Assembly (NCBI RefSeq): GCF_001949145.1 | Contig: NW_019091360.1 | Coordinates: 1,048,613 to 1,085,442, forward strand | Direction of reading: 5' to 3' | Source: Acanthaster planci | Taxonomy: Eukaryota > Echinodermata > Asteroidea > Valvatida > Acanthasteridae | DNA length: 36,830 nucleotides | In this document: positions 10,050 to 21,627 of the stretch, in pieces | Position numbering within the stretch: position 1 is the first letter of the stretch | How the letters are laid out: each line of letters starts with the position of its first letter | Notes under the pieces: generated by a model | Told to the model about the DNA's origin: nothing | The model's database searches: none | The model's input: only the letters and a program-made list of their open reading frames with translations | Position numbers and translations under genes: made by a program

Positions 10050-13000
10050 GGTGAAGGGGCAAGAGGCTTTGTCCATGGCCATTGACTTTATTCATGGGGC
10101 CAGTCGTATTGAATTTGAAAGCGAGGTTAGCTCTTCATTTATTTTAGACTTATGATATAATACGCAAAAATGCACCTTGGTGTTTTAAACCAGATTTAGA
10201 ACAATATTGAGAGGGAGGCTTGGAATGCATGGAAGTAAGAAACAGTCTGGTGCCATCCTAATTGACAGTTTGCAGTACATGTACATAAAACATATTTGGG
10301 GAATAAGATAAAAAATGGCCTCCACATGAATAGGGTCTACTGACCCTAATTGCATTGAAACAAGTGGAACTTTTCACCCACATTTCGCAGCTGTTGGAAA
10401 CATATTTCCCTTCAACTGCTTTAGGGTGTGTAGTACCATCTGCTTGCTACATTTAGTGCAATATTTTCCTAGCTTCTCGTGTATTTTGAACTTTGACAAG
10501 ACATTTTTTAATAAACAGGAAAAAGCGCCTTTTTTTTAATATATCCAAGTGCATCCAACAGTACATGTACCTTGTCCCTGAATAGAAAGTATCCAGCTGT
10601 GCATGTACAATAAATAAGAACATGTACATGTACATTTGTATGAAAACATGAGCACCATATCATTGGGCCAGCCCCAGTGTAGCTGTCAGGGTTATTAAAA
10701 TGTTCAGCGGATCACCGAAACCACCTGGGAATGGTAGTCTGGTATAAAATTATACATGTGGGGGTGGGGGTTGAGGGCTAGGCATAGTCCTTGTATGGGT
10801 CAGGGGTGGTTCCAGCAGAAAAGGGGGTGTTCCAGATGGAGATCAACTTGAACGGGATATGTTTCAATTTCTATCTTCCATCCCTAACAGTCCCCGGATC
10901 CCCCGATTTCAATACCATTTTACAGACAGGGGATTAGGGTTTTAAGTTAATCAATAAGGAGTACCAGTAGCAGGAATACAAATGATGGAAAGGTATTTCA
11001 AAATAAAATTGGAAAGGGGACAGGCATGGATGTCAGGTTCATCTTCCCCTGAATCTGCATCTCTTGGGGAAGGCCCTACAATACATGTACACGTACATAT
11101 ACATGTGGTTTGCACAGTAATACAACAATATTACAATAAGTAGTGAGCAGTTGTGGAAACATCGTGAAATGTTCTTCTCTGTTTTCTGTAGCTTTTTCCC
11201 CTAATGCAAGGCTTACTCATCGGGAAAGCTTCAACATGAAGGGGTCACTTTTTTGTTTTGTCTGCTCTCGACTGTTTCAAAGATGGGACAGGTTAAAGAG
11301 ATTCTGTAATCCTTCTTGCTCGTGTTTCCAACGAACTTGATTACAGAGTCTAAAAATGAAACAGACATGGGAAGAGTAGGGTTAACAAAGTTAAATGTTA
11401 ATGTCATTTGTGTGCCGCGCGCAGGAAAGGGATAAAAAATGCAAAAATTTGGGCTTCATATTCTGGGAAACGGCCATTATTAACAGATTGTCAGTGTAGA
11501 GATTTCTACTTCCATCTTGCCCCTTGTTTGTTGATGAAAAAACAAAACGGCCAGTTTGCAGTGCATCACTGCAGGGTTTGATTATTTTCAGCGGTGAAAT
11601 ACATGTGCCAGTACATGTCATGTTGGACAATATCAAGTGTGCCACAGATTTTCTAATTTGTGCTCTCTGATGGCTGGTTGTGCATTTGGTCACTTACTTG
11701 TCAGATGCACGTAGTTGGAAGGCATTGTGCTTGCCAGAGCCTTTGTGTAATACATGTACCTGTCATGTCATGTACATTTACATGTACTGGGATGCAGTGC
11801 ACATGTGTAACTTGGACGTGTATCATGTCGAATAAGGATGTGCATCCGCGTACAGTGCAACTGTCAGACAGTCCCAGACATAAGACTTCCCTGGTTTGCT
11901 TTGTCTGTGTAATCAACTTGCCCAGTCTGTGTTGGTTTTGTGTATTAATTCAATTTAAGCTGTCTCTGGATGGATGCACTGGATGAGGGCTTATTCACCG
12001 TTTCGGGCTTGTTCTTAGGAAAAAAAATCACAAGTAGTAGATGTCTGAAACCAGAAGCAGCCATGTGACTTGCTAATTTAAGGGTAGAAAATATGCCAAT
12101 CCTATTGAATAATTATTCCAGCTTCTGTGAAACATGCTTCAGTTTGTCCTGGCCCCCCCCCAAAAAATGCAGGGTTCCAAGTCCATTCACGTTCCCTGCT
12201 GCACGCTCTGCTTATTGACTTGCACAGGGGATCATATCCTACATTGTACAAGGCTCATGATTAGCTGACCCAATTTGGGTGTCAGTCTCAGAGTTGTTGC
12301 AGGTTTCCAGGCCCTGTTGTTAGTGTGTATAATATGTGCATGTGTCAAAAATGGCTGGCAAGAACACATGTGGAGCAAGTGTTTTAGTATGTCATTTTGC
12401 TCAAAGTTTACGTGTCTAAGATGTATACTATTTCTGTTTTGACAGCTGCAGTAAGATAAGATGAATTGTGGTGGACTGTGCTCATGTTTTTGCTAATTGA
12501 TTAACAGGTCACTCTCCCATACTGGAGTAAAGAACCATTTTTAATTTTCATTGCCGTAAGTCCGGGAACTGGTCGCCTGAATAATTGGGCTAGGTAATCA
12601 GCTTGTGGCATTTACTGCAGCTGTGGTTTCCTGTCTGTTCAACCACTGTGCGAAATAAACTTGTGTAATGTGCAGCCTAGACACTGAAGTTATCTTTGTT
12701 TCCTTGGGACTCACAGGAATGAAGTGTACAGTACCAGTCATCCTGGCTAAAGTTGAATTTCCTTGGCTCCATCCCACCTGTATTTTCTTTCAGAATTTTT
12801 TTCCTTTGCTACTAAATTGGTTTAAAAACATGTGAGGCCAAGCTCTTCCATGTGCATACACTGTAGGTCCCTGTGCTACAGGGCGGTTTTCCTGCTGTCT
12901 CAAGAGCGAGCAGCAACATGAACGAAACTCCGTCCGGGTTAGGCCTTAAATTGTATTGATTTACCGTACCTGTGGACCAAGTCAGTTGCATGGAATCAAA

Positions 13001-13406
13001 AAAAGTCCTGCGTGATGCCAATATTGATTTGCGACTGAAGTTGATGTATTTGTGATTGGCCTCTTTTTGACTCTTTGAGGTGTGCTTGAATGCACGTTGA
13101 ACATGTTGGAATGTTCGTTCGTAAATGCATTTCTGCTTATTGGTTACTTTCTTGTTGTTTAGCATGCCAGAAATAGTGTATTGTCATTTCAGGAATTCTC
13201 TTTTAGTCCACTGTGGATAATACTTCACTGGCCTATTGAGCAAAACAAGGACAAAGTCCTGCGGAAGATTGGGTTTGGGATGGGGATAACAGCCTCTCAG
13301 CTTCCTTGGTCAAACCCTAAGCCTGCTGACAGGATCCAGTGGTGAGAAGTTCATGTTGTTTTGTTGATCGGAGCAGCTGACCTTATATCATTGTTTGTAA
13401 TGGTAC

Positions 13407-13514
13407 ATAACCTTGAATATGGAAATAATGCTAAACAAAACAATAACCTTGAATATGGAAATAATGCTAAACAAAACAATAACCTTGAATATGGAAATAA
13501 TGCTAAACAAAACA
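13407..13514 (+). repeat. 36-bp tandem repeat, three exact copies
   Basis: The unit begins ATAACCTTGAATATGGAAAT and ends AAACAAAACA. Three full copies start at 13407, 13443 and 13479 with no visible differences between them. Because 36 is a multiple of three, the repeat stays open in one plus frame and gives a thrice-repeated 12-residue peptide (NLEYGNNAKQNN). I treat that as a by-product and not a gene. Identity between copies suggests a recent duplication, and the copy number is likely to vary between individuals. Confidence 0.95.
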
Positions 13515-13959
13515 GGGTTAATGTTACTCTCCCACTAACAGAAATCTAAGAAAAGACCATGTGTTCAGTTTTTCACCTGCCAAGGTTAAGGTCTCAATTA
13601 AATTTTTGATGGATTTATTGCCTAAAGATTCTTTGATAGGTGTACTTTGTACCTGAGAGCTATGCCCATTTTTACATGTCTTCGGAAGCCTACGGAATGG
13701 TTTATACTGTTCATGGAAGTGAATATAAAAGCAATTACTTGATATCAGATCAAGTATTTGCATAAAAGTAAATGCATAAAAGTTGTGCACATTGTCGCTC
13801 AAATGAATTTGGTGCTAACGTTTCATGACTTAAAAGTCAATTTACTTCTGCCCTCACCTAAAATACGAAGTGGTCCTTAGGTTATGTTCATATTCATCCT
13901 GTTTTATGAAATGACCACTCATCAGTCTGGTAGCAAAAGTATGGAGAGGGTGTGTAGAA

Positions 13960-14228
13960 AAAAGGATTGGTATAGGTGTAGCCAGGATACTTGGGAGGGA
14001 GGAACCACTTTTTTCCTCAAGAGGGAAATTGCTGTGGGGGGGGACACTCATCAGCTAAGAACTGATAAACCAAGAGTAGGAGGCTGCCATTTTTTCCCCC
14101 GAAGCAAATTGGTGATTTTTATTCCTTTCTTCTTGATTTTCATTTCTTTCACTTTTATCCTATTTTTAATTTTTTGGGTTTTTTTGGGGGGGAGGGCTGT
14201 GCCACTTTGCCCTCCCTCGTGATGTCCG
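13960..14228 (+). repeat. Dispersed G-run/pyrimidine-tract repeat, copy A
   Basis: The pieces, in order, are GGTGTAGCCAGGATAC (about 13973), a nine-G run (14036-14044), AGCAAATTGGTGAT (14103-14116), a long T/C-rich tract, then T- and G-runs and GAGGGCTGTG (about 14175-14200). AGCAAATTGGTGAT recurs exactly at 36298, and a near copy is at 17609. The layout of two G-runs around a pyrimidine tract matches those copies. It is likely a worn transposable element fragment; the class is unknown to me. Confidence 0.6.
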
Positions 14229-14347
14229 AGGGAGTGAGCAAGAAACAGAATATTGCTTTGATTACCAGTAAGTAAATTGATGCAGTACTAAATTGTATTG
14301 AACACATTGTTTAATTAATGCACCAGTCTCTTTATGTGAATATCATG

Positions 14348-14368
14348 TTTTCACCACCGTGGTGAAAA
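14348..14368. repeat. Short hairpin, 9-bp arms
   Basis: TTTTCACCA, a three-base spacer CCG, then TGGTGAAAA. The stem is perfect. It may be a palindromic protein site or a chance hairpin. Confidence 0.6.
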
Positions 14369-14987
14369 TTTAGGACTGTCTTTCATATCAATTGGAGAAA
14401 GTTTTATTTTGGCCCAGGTCTGCTCTGCTTGTGCGTGTACAAATACAGAGCAGTGGGATTTGATGGAGTCAGCAGGGTCTGCAATTAAACAGCTGGTACC
14501 TACTTAGAGGGGTTCAGCAAAATACTTGAGGGAGGGTGTGGGTTTCCAGAAAGTGTACAGGCAGTATGGAATAGCTAACATTTCATCAAACCGCAAGAGT
14601 GCATGGACAGCATTGTGGTTCAGAATGTATCAGCCTGATTGGGAAGAGACAGATTGATGTATAGTCTAATGATACGAGATGGGGTAAACAGTAGTTCCCA
14701 TAGAGAGATAGGAAAACTACACAACAAACTCTGTCGAGTGGAACCCACTCGCAGATTTAACCCTTTTTTCCTTGACAGTGAATTACTTTTTACTGGTATT
14801 TACAATACCTGTATGCCCGTAGGGTCTTCAAGTATGTAAAAGAGCACATTCCATAACTCTTGAATATATTTCCAGCCATGTGAGAAAGATCCCCCCCAGT
14901 TGTTCTTTTGATGGTTACCGTTTTGGCCAAATTGCTTGCTCTCATCCCGGTCAGGTTCTGTTGAGATGTAAACTCCATTGTCTGTGT

Positions 14988-15005
14988 ACATGTAGGCCTA
15001 CATGT
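14988..15005. repeat. 18-nt perfect palindrome containing ACATGT twice
   Basis: ACATGTAGGCCTACATGT is exactly self-complementary. It joins two copies of the ACATGTA half-motif that is over-represented in the window around a central GGCC. Confidence 0.75.
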
Positions 15006-17513
15006 CGAGACCACATTGTGTCTCCACTTCAGTCATTCATGGCAGGTGATACGCTGGGCCAGATGGCATTCTGGGTGAAGACCGGCTCGCCACTGCTGAA
15101 CATGTTGGCAGGATGTGTGATTTGTAGATTAATTAATGGCCACAAATATATCAATTTTTTTGTTTCCTCTCCGATCTGGATCGTACGTGTTCACAATGTT
15201 TGGATATCCTTTCGCTTCAGTGGGCTCAGTATTCTGGGGAAAAGACCCCCCCAAAAATATGCGTAAGCATGTACAGTGTGTAATGTACAAATTATTGATT
15301 TCATTATTCATAAGGAAAAACCCTCATTCCTGCTTATCATTTCCAAGATGACAGCCTTGCTTGCTGCGTAGAATGACAGTTCCATGTGTATTTGATGAAT
15401 GTCTGGAGAAATGGGGTTGTAAAATTGCACTAAACCTCTGCAGGTTTGCAGTTTGTCATCAATAAATTTTTCTAGCTGTTCAAAAGGCCTAGTTGTAGTG
15501 TTTAGCTGTGCTGGGAAGACTAACCGACAGACTGATTTGTGAACATGTGCAGTCCCACTCAACAGAAGCATATCCTATACAGTAACCACCCATCAACAAA
15601 TGGAAGAACTTTGAACAGTTGACCCTTAAGGCTAGTCACTCAGAGAGGCAGGCATAGGGGCTAGCTTTTCTTTCCTTTATAAGAAACAGTAACTGTGGTC
15701 ACTTGTACAATTTGCCCAAACAGTCTTGCTTGTGACAAGTCAAATCAAGGATTTAGTTTCTAATTTTAGAACGCACGAACAGGGAATTTAATGAGTTTTT
15801 CCAAAGCAGTTGATTTGGTGACTTACTTGAGAGCGTGGCATTGTTAGTACTGTTCATTTTTTTTCTGAGGCAAGGTTTTCTAAAGGGAAAGCTTTAAAGG
15901 CTCTGAACAGCTTTGTAGTAACTCTACCCCAAAAGAGCTGGACAGATTTTCATCAAACTGATGTTTTTCGATGACAAAAATTGTCCCAAGCATTAAACAT
16001 GCAGATGTGTGTGTATATTCCAGCTTGGCTGGAATGTGAAGAAAGAGGGAATTTTATTTCTGGAAATGAAAAATGAGGCGTGTATGCCTCGTAGATTGCA
16101 TTTTTTGGAGATTTTGACAACAGTCATTTGAATTTGAAAAGTGATTAAACAGATTACATTGTCAAGCTTCATTGTAGCTTTGCATGTACTGTAGAACACT
16201 GCTTGGTTTATAAGTGAAGGTATTTACATAGGCAGTAGAAAAGTAAACAAACTTACGGTTCATTCAGTCTTGTTACATGTACTGTCTTCCCACTTACTTA
16301 TGTTCTTCCCTCAAAAGTTAATAAATCAGTGTGTAATGTCACTGATATTAATGACGTTTTCCCTTGGACTTCCAAAGACCTACTGTTGCCTTCTAGTTCT
16401 AAGTGAACTATAAATACCCAACCATCTTTGGCCTGCTACTCCATCTTCATATGAAAAATCTCTAAATATTATCCAGTCAAAAATACCCTTGATACCGGTA
16501 GATTATCCGTGATACATGTTCATGTACATGTACGTTCCCACTGAGCAGTTCTACAGTGTACAGGTGCATTTTGCCAGTGGTCCACAATTTGTTAAGCCTC
16601 AGCATTCAGCAGGTTACTGCATCACTTGTTTCTTCCACCATGTTTATTTGTCAAATCAAACTCGCAATAGTTGGCACTACATCCATTTTGGCCCGCTGAA
16701 AAGGTCAGTCTTTTTTTTCTTAAATGAGGCTGTGGACAAGAAAAAAAAATCTCCAAGCACCCTCACTCAAATAATAACAAAACAAAAAAAACATTTAACT
16801 TAACCTTATAAAACAGAAATGCAATACAGGTAGGAAATGGTCACTCAGGAAATTCAGCATCCAACCTGCCCATAAAACAATTTTTTCTTCTGGTGGTGCC
16901 AGTGACTCATGTAGAGTGGGAAAAAAGGCTTTGCAATTGGATGCATACAAGGTGTACAAACCCCCCCAGTGAACAAATACAATGCACATGCGTTTGTCTG
17001 TTGACCATGTTTTACTGCACACTTCAGTGCTTTGAAAGATTGGAGTGTTTCAGCCACTGAATGCTGTAAATTGCCACTGAGTGAATCAATTGTAGTTATT
17101 AATGCATTCAATAAATCTGCGCTGGGATTGTAATGTGGATAGTTGGGGATGGGGGGAATGCTGTAAGGATGGCTGAAAAACAGTTTTAATGTATGTCTGG
17201 TATCAATTCTAGTGGAAGTGTAATTCTCTATGCATAAAAGCTTTTTAGTGTGAGACTTTGCATGGAGATCTCTGCCATTGTTGGTTCCACTGGTACTAGC
17301 TGTTGGCTTTACCGATCTTTTTTTATTAGTATGAGAAATGAGTAATTACCTGTAATGACAACCACTGAACGATATGTAACAAAAACTCAAGTACTGGATG
17401 GGATGTCACAGTAGTCGCTTGGAGCCCCAGCCAGTTTTCTATTACATATTTTTTTCAGTTTTGCACAGAGATACTGGTACTGAAGAAGTGATATTGTAAA
17501 GCTCCTGCGGTCA

Positions 17514-17725
17514 TGGGTGGCACCAGAATTTGTTGGGGGGGGGGATTCACTACCAATAAAATGACAGACCATGAAGGCTGATAGGGGTCTAATTCCAAGG
17601 TCTTTTTTAGCAAATTGTTGGTATTCCTTCCCCTCTGTTTTGGTTTTGTTTCTGTCACATTTTCTCTTTTCGTTTCCCCTCTTTGTTTGTTTGTTTTTCT
17701 GGGTGAAGAGGGCTGTGGTGTGGAG
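17514..17725 (+). repeat. Dispersed G-run/pyrimidine-tract repeat, copy B
   Basis: It starts near GGTGGCACCAGAATTTG, followed by a ten-G run (17535-17544). Then come CCAATAAAATGACAGACCAT, AGCAAATTG (17609-17617), a pyrimidine tract containing CTGTCACATTTTCTCTTTTC, and GAAGAGGGCTGTGG. Copy C has matching pieces in the same order (AATAAACTGGCAAGCCAT, AGCAAATTGG, CTATCACAATTTCTCTTTTC). That ordered match is the reason for calling one family. Confidence 0.65.
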
Positions 17726-18228
17726 TGGTGCTGCTGGTTTTGGTAATTCTTGTGGAAGAGAAAAATCTAATATGAAAATAGTCCAGGTATTATAGGCGAT
17801 ATCATTATTTAGGACTTTTAAAAGTAACGGTGGTTAAGGTGTTGAAGTCGACACATATTGAGGCCTCAAGCAGTGAACCAAAGTGGACAGTATTGTGCGA
17901 CATTATTCCAGGAAAGAAAATAAGGCATTTTTCTGTGGCAGTATGTGAAATGGGAAATGTTTCATCTGATGACAGAGTATTGGCATGGATTGCCAGCCCC
18001 ACAGCCAGACCCTAAGAGCACCCTCAGGTCAACTCTCAAATAGTCACATTGAATAATAAAACATGAAAAATACGGAGTGATAAAAAGATTAGGCAAAGCG
18101 ATCGGCTTGCTTGCGTATTTCAGCAAGTATTGGTACTGTTGTACATTGCACGACTCAAGTGTACATTTTGGCTGTACATATCGGTGTATACAGTACATGA
18201 ATTGGTCTGATACTGACAGTCGTTAGAC
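17726..18228. other. Non-coding stretch
   Basis: Short opposing open frames on both strands, no recognisable product and no repeat that I can define. Confidence 0.5.
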
Positions 18229-18232
18229 TAAA

Positions 18233-18719
18233 GGCCTGGTTTCCATATGGTTGTTTGTAACACAGCCTGAATGCAAGACGTGAAGATGCAGACATGAATG
18301 GAAGACTCAAGCTTCACCTGAAACTCCTTGATTTTTCAGGAAAATGTGCTTCTAGATTTACTGTACCGCCTCGTAATGCCAAACCTGTATTCCAGTTTCA
18401 TGCATTTCATTGATGGTCCGCTATTTAGTTGATCAAAAGGTGTAATGCTGTGTTTAAGCACTAAGAAGAATATTGGCAAGATTTGTGGAACTAAGCGAGA
18501 GAGACATCATTGCATGCCAGCATGCGTGTTTGTATGGGGATTCCACGGCTACTCGACGCAGACAGTCGGCAAAGTTGGGCCAGGTTCATCTTTGCCGACT
18601 ACATGTATCTGCATTGTTGGCGACACCGCCATTTAACATGTTTCCATATGTCGGCGTTGCAGTTTGCGTCTTGATTGCATTGCTCTTTGCGTTTCCTATG
18701 TCGATATGGAAACCAGGCT
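18233..18719. mobile_element. Non-autonomous DNA transposon relic, about 490 bp
   Basis: The left end GCCTGGTTTCCATAT (18234-18248) is the exact reverse complement of ATATGGAAACCAGGC (18704-18718). The match decays inward but can be followed for about 60-70 bases (left AATGCAAGACGTGAAGATGC against right GCGTCTTGATTGCATTGC in the opposite sense). TAAA occurs directly outside both ends (18229-18232 and 18720-18723), a possible 3-4 bp target duplication. A 3-bp TAA/TTA duplication is typical of PIF/Harbinger elements, so that superfamily is a tentative guess. No transposase is encoded; short frames inside (for example 18473-18745) are unrecognisable. Confidence 0.75.
18564..18600. repeat. Hairpin inside the 18.2-18.7 kb transposon relic
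   Basis: AGTCGGCAAAG (18564-18574) and CTTTGCCGACT (18590-18600) form a perfect 11-bp stem with a 15-base loop. It lies near the centre of the element. It may be a sub-terminal binding motif or the trace of an insertion. Confidence 0.75.
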
Positions 18720-18937
18720 TAAATTACATGTGCCAAGTGCTGTAACAACATTAACATCATGGCTGAACATGACTTCAGTGTTGCTTGTCATTACATAACA
18801 TTGTTTAGTACAGCAGATGCTCAGCGAAATCTTGAATCTTGCACAAATTTATCCAATTCCTTCCTGAGTTTATTTGCCTTTGAATGAAATCCCTTCCTTA
18901 GGATGATTAACTCAAGAGGGAGTAGAATAAAATTTGC

Positions 18938-19015
18938 CCAGCAGTTCAAGATTGCCCTGGGAAAAGACATTGTGGGTTCAAGTCCCACTAGAGTACAGTA
19001 ACCTAATTTTGTCCC
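18938..19015 (+). mobile_element. tRNA-derived SINE fragment
   Basis: GGTTCAAGTCC (18975-18985) is an excellent RNA polymerase III B-box, set inside GTGGGTTCAAGTCCCAC like a tRNA T-arm with its stem. The A-box expected about 33 bases upstream (around 18942) is badly worn. After the B-box it reads CCCACTAGA and, 20-odd bases on, AATTTTGTCCC. The SINE at 21.7 kb has CCCATCAGA and AATTTGTCCC at matching spacing, so the two share a tail. No acceptor stem closes, so it is not a tRNA gene. Confidence 0.55.
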
Positions 19016-19156
19016 ACCTACATGTAGTTTTTTGGTCACAGGTGCTCTGAATTAACAATGAGTATTCAGTTTTGAAATGAACTACCAGTAATGTTTGTTG
19101 ATGAAAGACAAACTCATGGGAATTACCATTTTTGTCATACAAAATGTCATTGGGAG

Positions 19157-19180
19157 GTACATGTACATGTACATGTACAT
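19157..19180. repeat. (GTACAT)4 palindromic microsatellite
   Basis: Four perfect GTACAT units, followed by TGTACC. With the preceding GGTACA this can fold on itself. It is the longest run of this motif in the window. Confidence 0.85.
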
Positions 19181-19952
19181 TGTACCAACTCAGTGAGTTC
19201 CAAAATAAACACAAAACTGTAAGACGGTGAAAACAAAGATCCCTTTATTTTTCACAGAACATAATTAGGGATCTGTGCAGAAGGATAATGTTTGTGTTAT
19301 ATGTAGTACAATATTTGTGAAGACACACAGACAGGTTAAATTGGACATCAACACCAATGATGACACTGCTTGTCTTTGCACACTGCCAGAGAATTAGGGA
19401 AAAACCCTGTCACTTCCACAATCCTTGGCAGAAGATCAACTTTTCTTTTTCAGAAGTACAGTCAAGCTTCCACTCAGAACAGATGACAAGAAGTGAAACA
19501 AAAATAAACCAAAGAGGCTGTTTGGCGTCAGGTTCCTCATTTCAAGCATCAGGAGATTTCAATTTCCAAATCAGGTCACAAACAATTCTACAGTATCATT
19601 ATATAGTATCATGGCTGAAAGAAGGACATTCAGGGAATTTTCTCTCCCAGCAGCTCTGGCAGCAGATAACTTGTTGTTTGCTGTATACCCTCTGGAGGAG
19701 CCTGTGAGCCCAATGATGAATACATGCAAAGAAATCATGTTTGTTGTCAAGGTTCTCAGCTATGATTTGGCCACAGGCTGATGACCAACACTTCAGCTGA
19801 TGATAGTGGCTGTGACCTCTATGCTAGTCTTATAACTGGCTACTGGATGGGGAGAGGGTCACATCGGTCATTGTGTCTGTTACCAGCCATGCGTAGTGCA
19901 TACTATTGTACACTGTGTTGTACATGTACTGTGTGTATGTACAATACTTTAC

Positions 19953-19972
19953 ACATGTACATGTACATGTAC
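19953..19972. repeat. Short (ACATGT)n palindromic microsatellite
   Basis: A 20-base ACATGTACATGT-type run, about 30 bases after another TACATGTA site. It belongs to the 19-20.3 kb cluster. Confidence 0.75.
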
Positions 19973-21627
19973 ACAGGTACTCTCATGTTGGCCATTTGCA
20001 AACAGCACACAGGAGTTCATGCTGATCAAGGAGCCATTCACCAGATGTCATTAAGTGTGTCCAAGGGCTGTCTATTGTCATTGATCATTGATTTCCAATG
20101 CCCCGGTAATAAAGGCTGTTAGGCTTAGCCAAATAGTGTGGCTCAAGTTATTGTCAAGTCCTTTAGCCATTTCTGTGTGGTCAGTGTGCAGTTGCTGACT
20201 TTGTGGAGGCATAATAAGATCACTGTTACTTGAGATCACATCTTACCATGATATCGGTACATGTACAATGTACTGTACATGTTCCATTTTCCGAACTGCT
20301 TTTTCTGTCTGCAGTTTTATCGTAAACTATACAATTTTATATATGCGTTACATAATGCATGATGACATAAAAGCAATTTTTTTACTTAATCTGCAATGCA
20401 TTATTTATATAACAAAACACAGTTCATCCATTCCTCTTGGTTGAGAGCTCATGATGTGGCTGGTCTAAAACAGTTGGCTAGAGGAGTTTTTGAAGAAAAA
20501 AGGAAGGATAAATGTGGAACAAGATGGTTAGAAATACATAATTTCTAAAAGTTGTTTGGGACTTTGTGACTCCAAAGGTATTCAGGAATGGACATAAATA
20601 TGTGCTTTGCTGGCCTATCCTTTCAAGACTGGCTTAGGACTAGGAGACTGGATGCTGATAATGTCCTTTTCCTTTGGGTCCGACATCAATGTCCATACTC
20701 GTGATCTATCAAGCATACATCCCTGTATTTATTTGTTATTCCCATATCGGAGGGGAGGATCTCATCCCTTCTGTAGTTGCTGTCAGTATATTAAGCTGCA
20801 TTTGAGCTCATTATCTTTGTTAACATGAGTATACTTCTTTGTACCTCAACATCATGGGCAGTGTATTGGATGGGAAAAAAAGGGATAGTGTCCTCCCCCC
20901 AGAAAAGATTAGAAATCAAAAGCGGAAAAAGAAAAAAAAAACACTTAAAAACCTTAAATTCACCCTTCACCCCCCCCCTCAGTGGGTTATTAGTTTGTTA
21001 CTGACGAGTGATGTAACCCCCTAAAAATTCTTGGCAATGCCCAGGACAGACAGCAGAAGTGACCTGGAGGTAGGCAAGAACATATCCTGTCAAGTTAGTT
21101 TACTCTTGCAAAATAGGGTTATTTTAATATGGTAGAGATGCAGATGTACTTGGAATATACCTTAATCTGTTGCCCATTTGTAGACTGCAATCACAGAGTA
21201 ATACACTTGCACCAGTTTTGTGTCAATATGAATATTGAGAGCATGCACGCCAGTGTAGCCTGTTAATATTCAGTCATGTGTCATTTCATTATGCCTGGCT
21301 GCAATAGCTGAGGAAGACTCTCTGGTCAGTGATGTTACTGGAAAGTTTCACAAAATTAGATACAGGTACCCAAGGTATGTATATTTTACATATCTGACAA
21401 AATTGCAAATGTGTTTTTAACACAAAAGGTTGCTGAGATGAAAGTTTTCAAATCGTCTATGAAGCTTAATACCATTTCAGCGTACCAGGAGCACATTTTG
21501 AAAGTACTGCGGCGGGACATTTTCCGTAGCAAAATCATCCAAATTACATAGTTTTTGGTTTCCTTCATGCAAGATTTCCGCCATTCATAGTTAATGGTTA
21601 TGGTTCTCGCGGCTGGTTGACCCCAAC

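Larger units (their letters stand above)
7404..13406. other. Non-coding stretch of about 6 kb, no recognised gene
   Basis: No frame encodes a protein I recognise. TACATGTA is dense from about 9.1 to 11.8 kb (near 9111, 9163, 9175, 9698, 10275, 10560, 10622, 11084, 11752 and 11775). It is absent from 11.8 kb to nearly 15 kb. Direct 10-base repeats AACCTGAAAT x2 lie near 7670-7692. A nine-C run is at 12153-12161. A G-rich piece at about 10757-10840 may be a fragment of an unclassified repeat. Two DR1-like motifs are listed separately. Confidence 0.55.
14229..17510. other. Non-coding stretch, no recognised gene
   Basis: The largest open frame (plus strand, 14880-15266, 128 codons) has no domain I recognise and overlaps minus-strand frames of similar quality. 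C-runs of seven lie at 14891-14897, about 15247 and about 16960. An A-rich patch lies at 16740-16795. TACATGTA appears only near 14987, 16275 and 16523. Confidence 0.55.
18724..21620. other. Non-coding stretch, no recognised gene
   Basis: Apart from the SINE piece and microsatellites listed separately, I see no gene. TACATGTA clusters between 19.0 and 20.3 kb. The 116-codon plus frame at 19357-19707 has no recognisable domain. A block at 20870-20985 with C-runs and AAGAAAAAAAAAACAC could be a minus-strand copy of the G-run/pyrimidine repeat (a nine-C run at 20970-20978), but the core AGCAAATTG motif is not visible there. Confidence 0.5.

Noticed and set aside
10757-10840. G-rich stretch as a fourth copy of the dispersed repeat family
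   Set aside because: It has G-runs but neither the AGCAAATTG core nor the pyrimidine tract. The similarity is only in composition.
13361-13549. 62-codon frame with a thrice-repeated 12-residue peptide as a repeat protein
   Set aside because: The repetition is fully explained by a 36-bp DNA tandem repeat whose length happens to be a multiple of three. There is no signal peptide or other protein feature.
14880-15266. 128-codon plus-strand open frame
   Set aside because: No recognisable domain, overlaps comparable minus-strand frames and spans a C-run and a TACATGTA palindrome.
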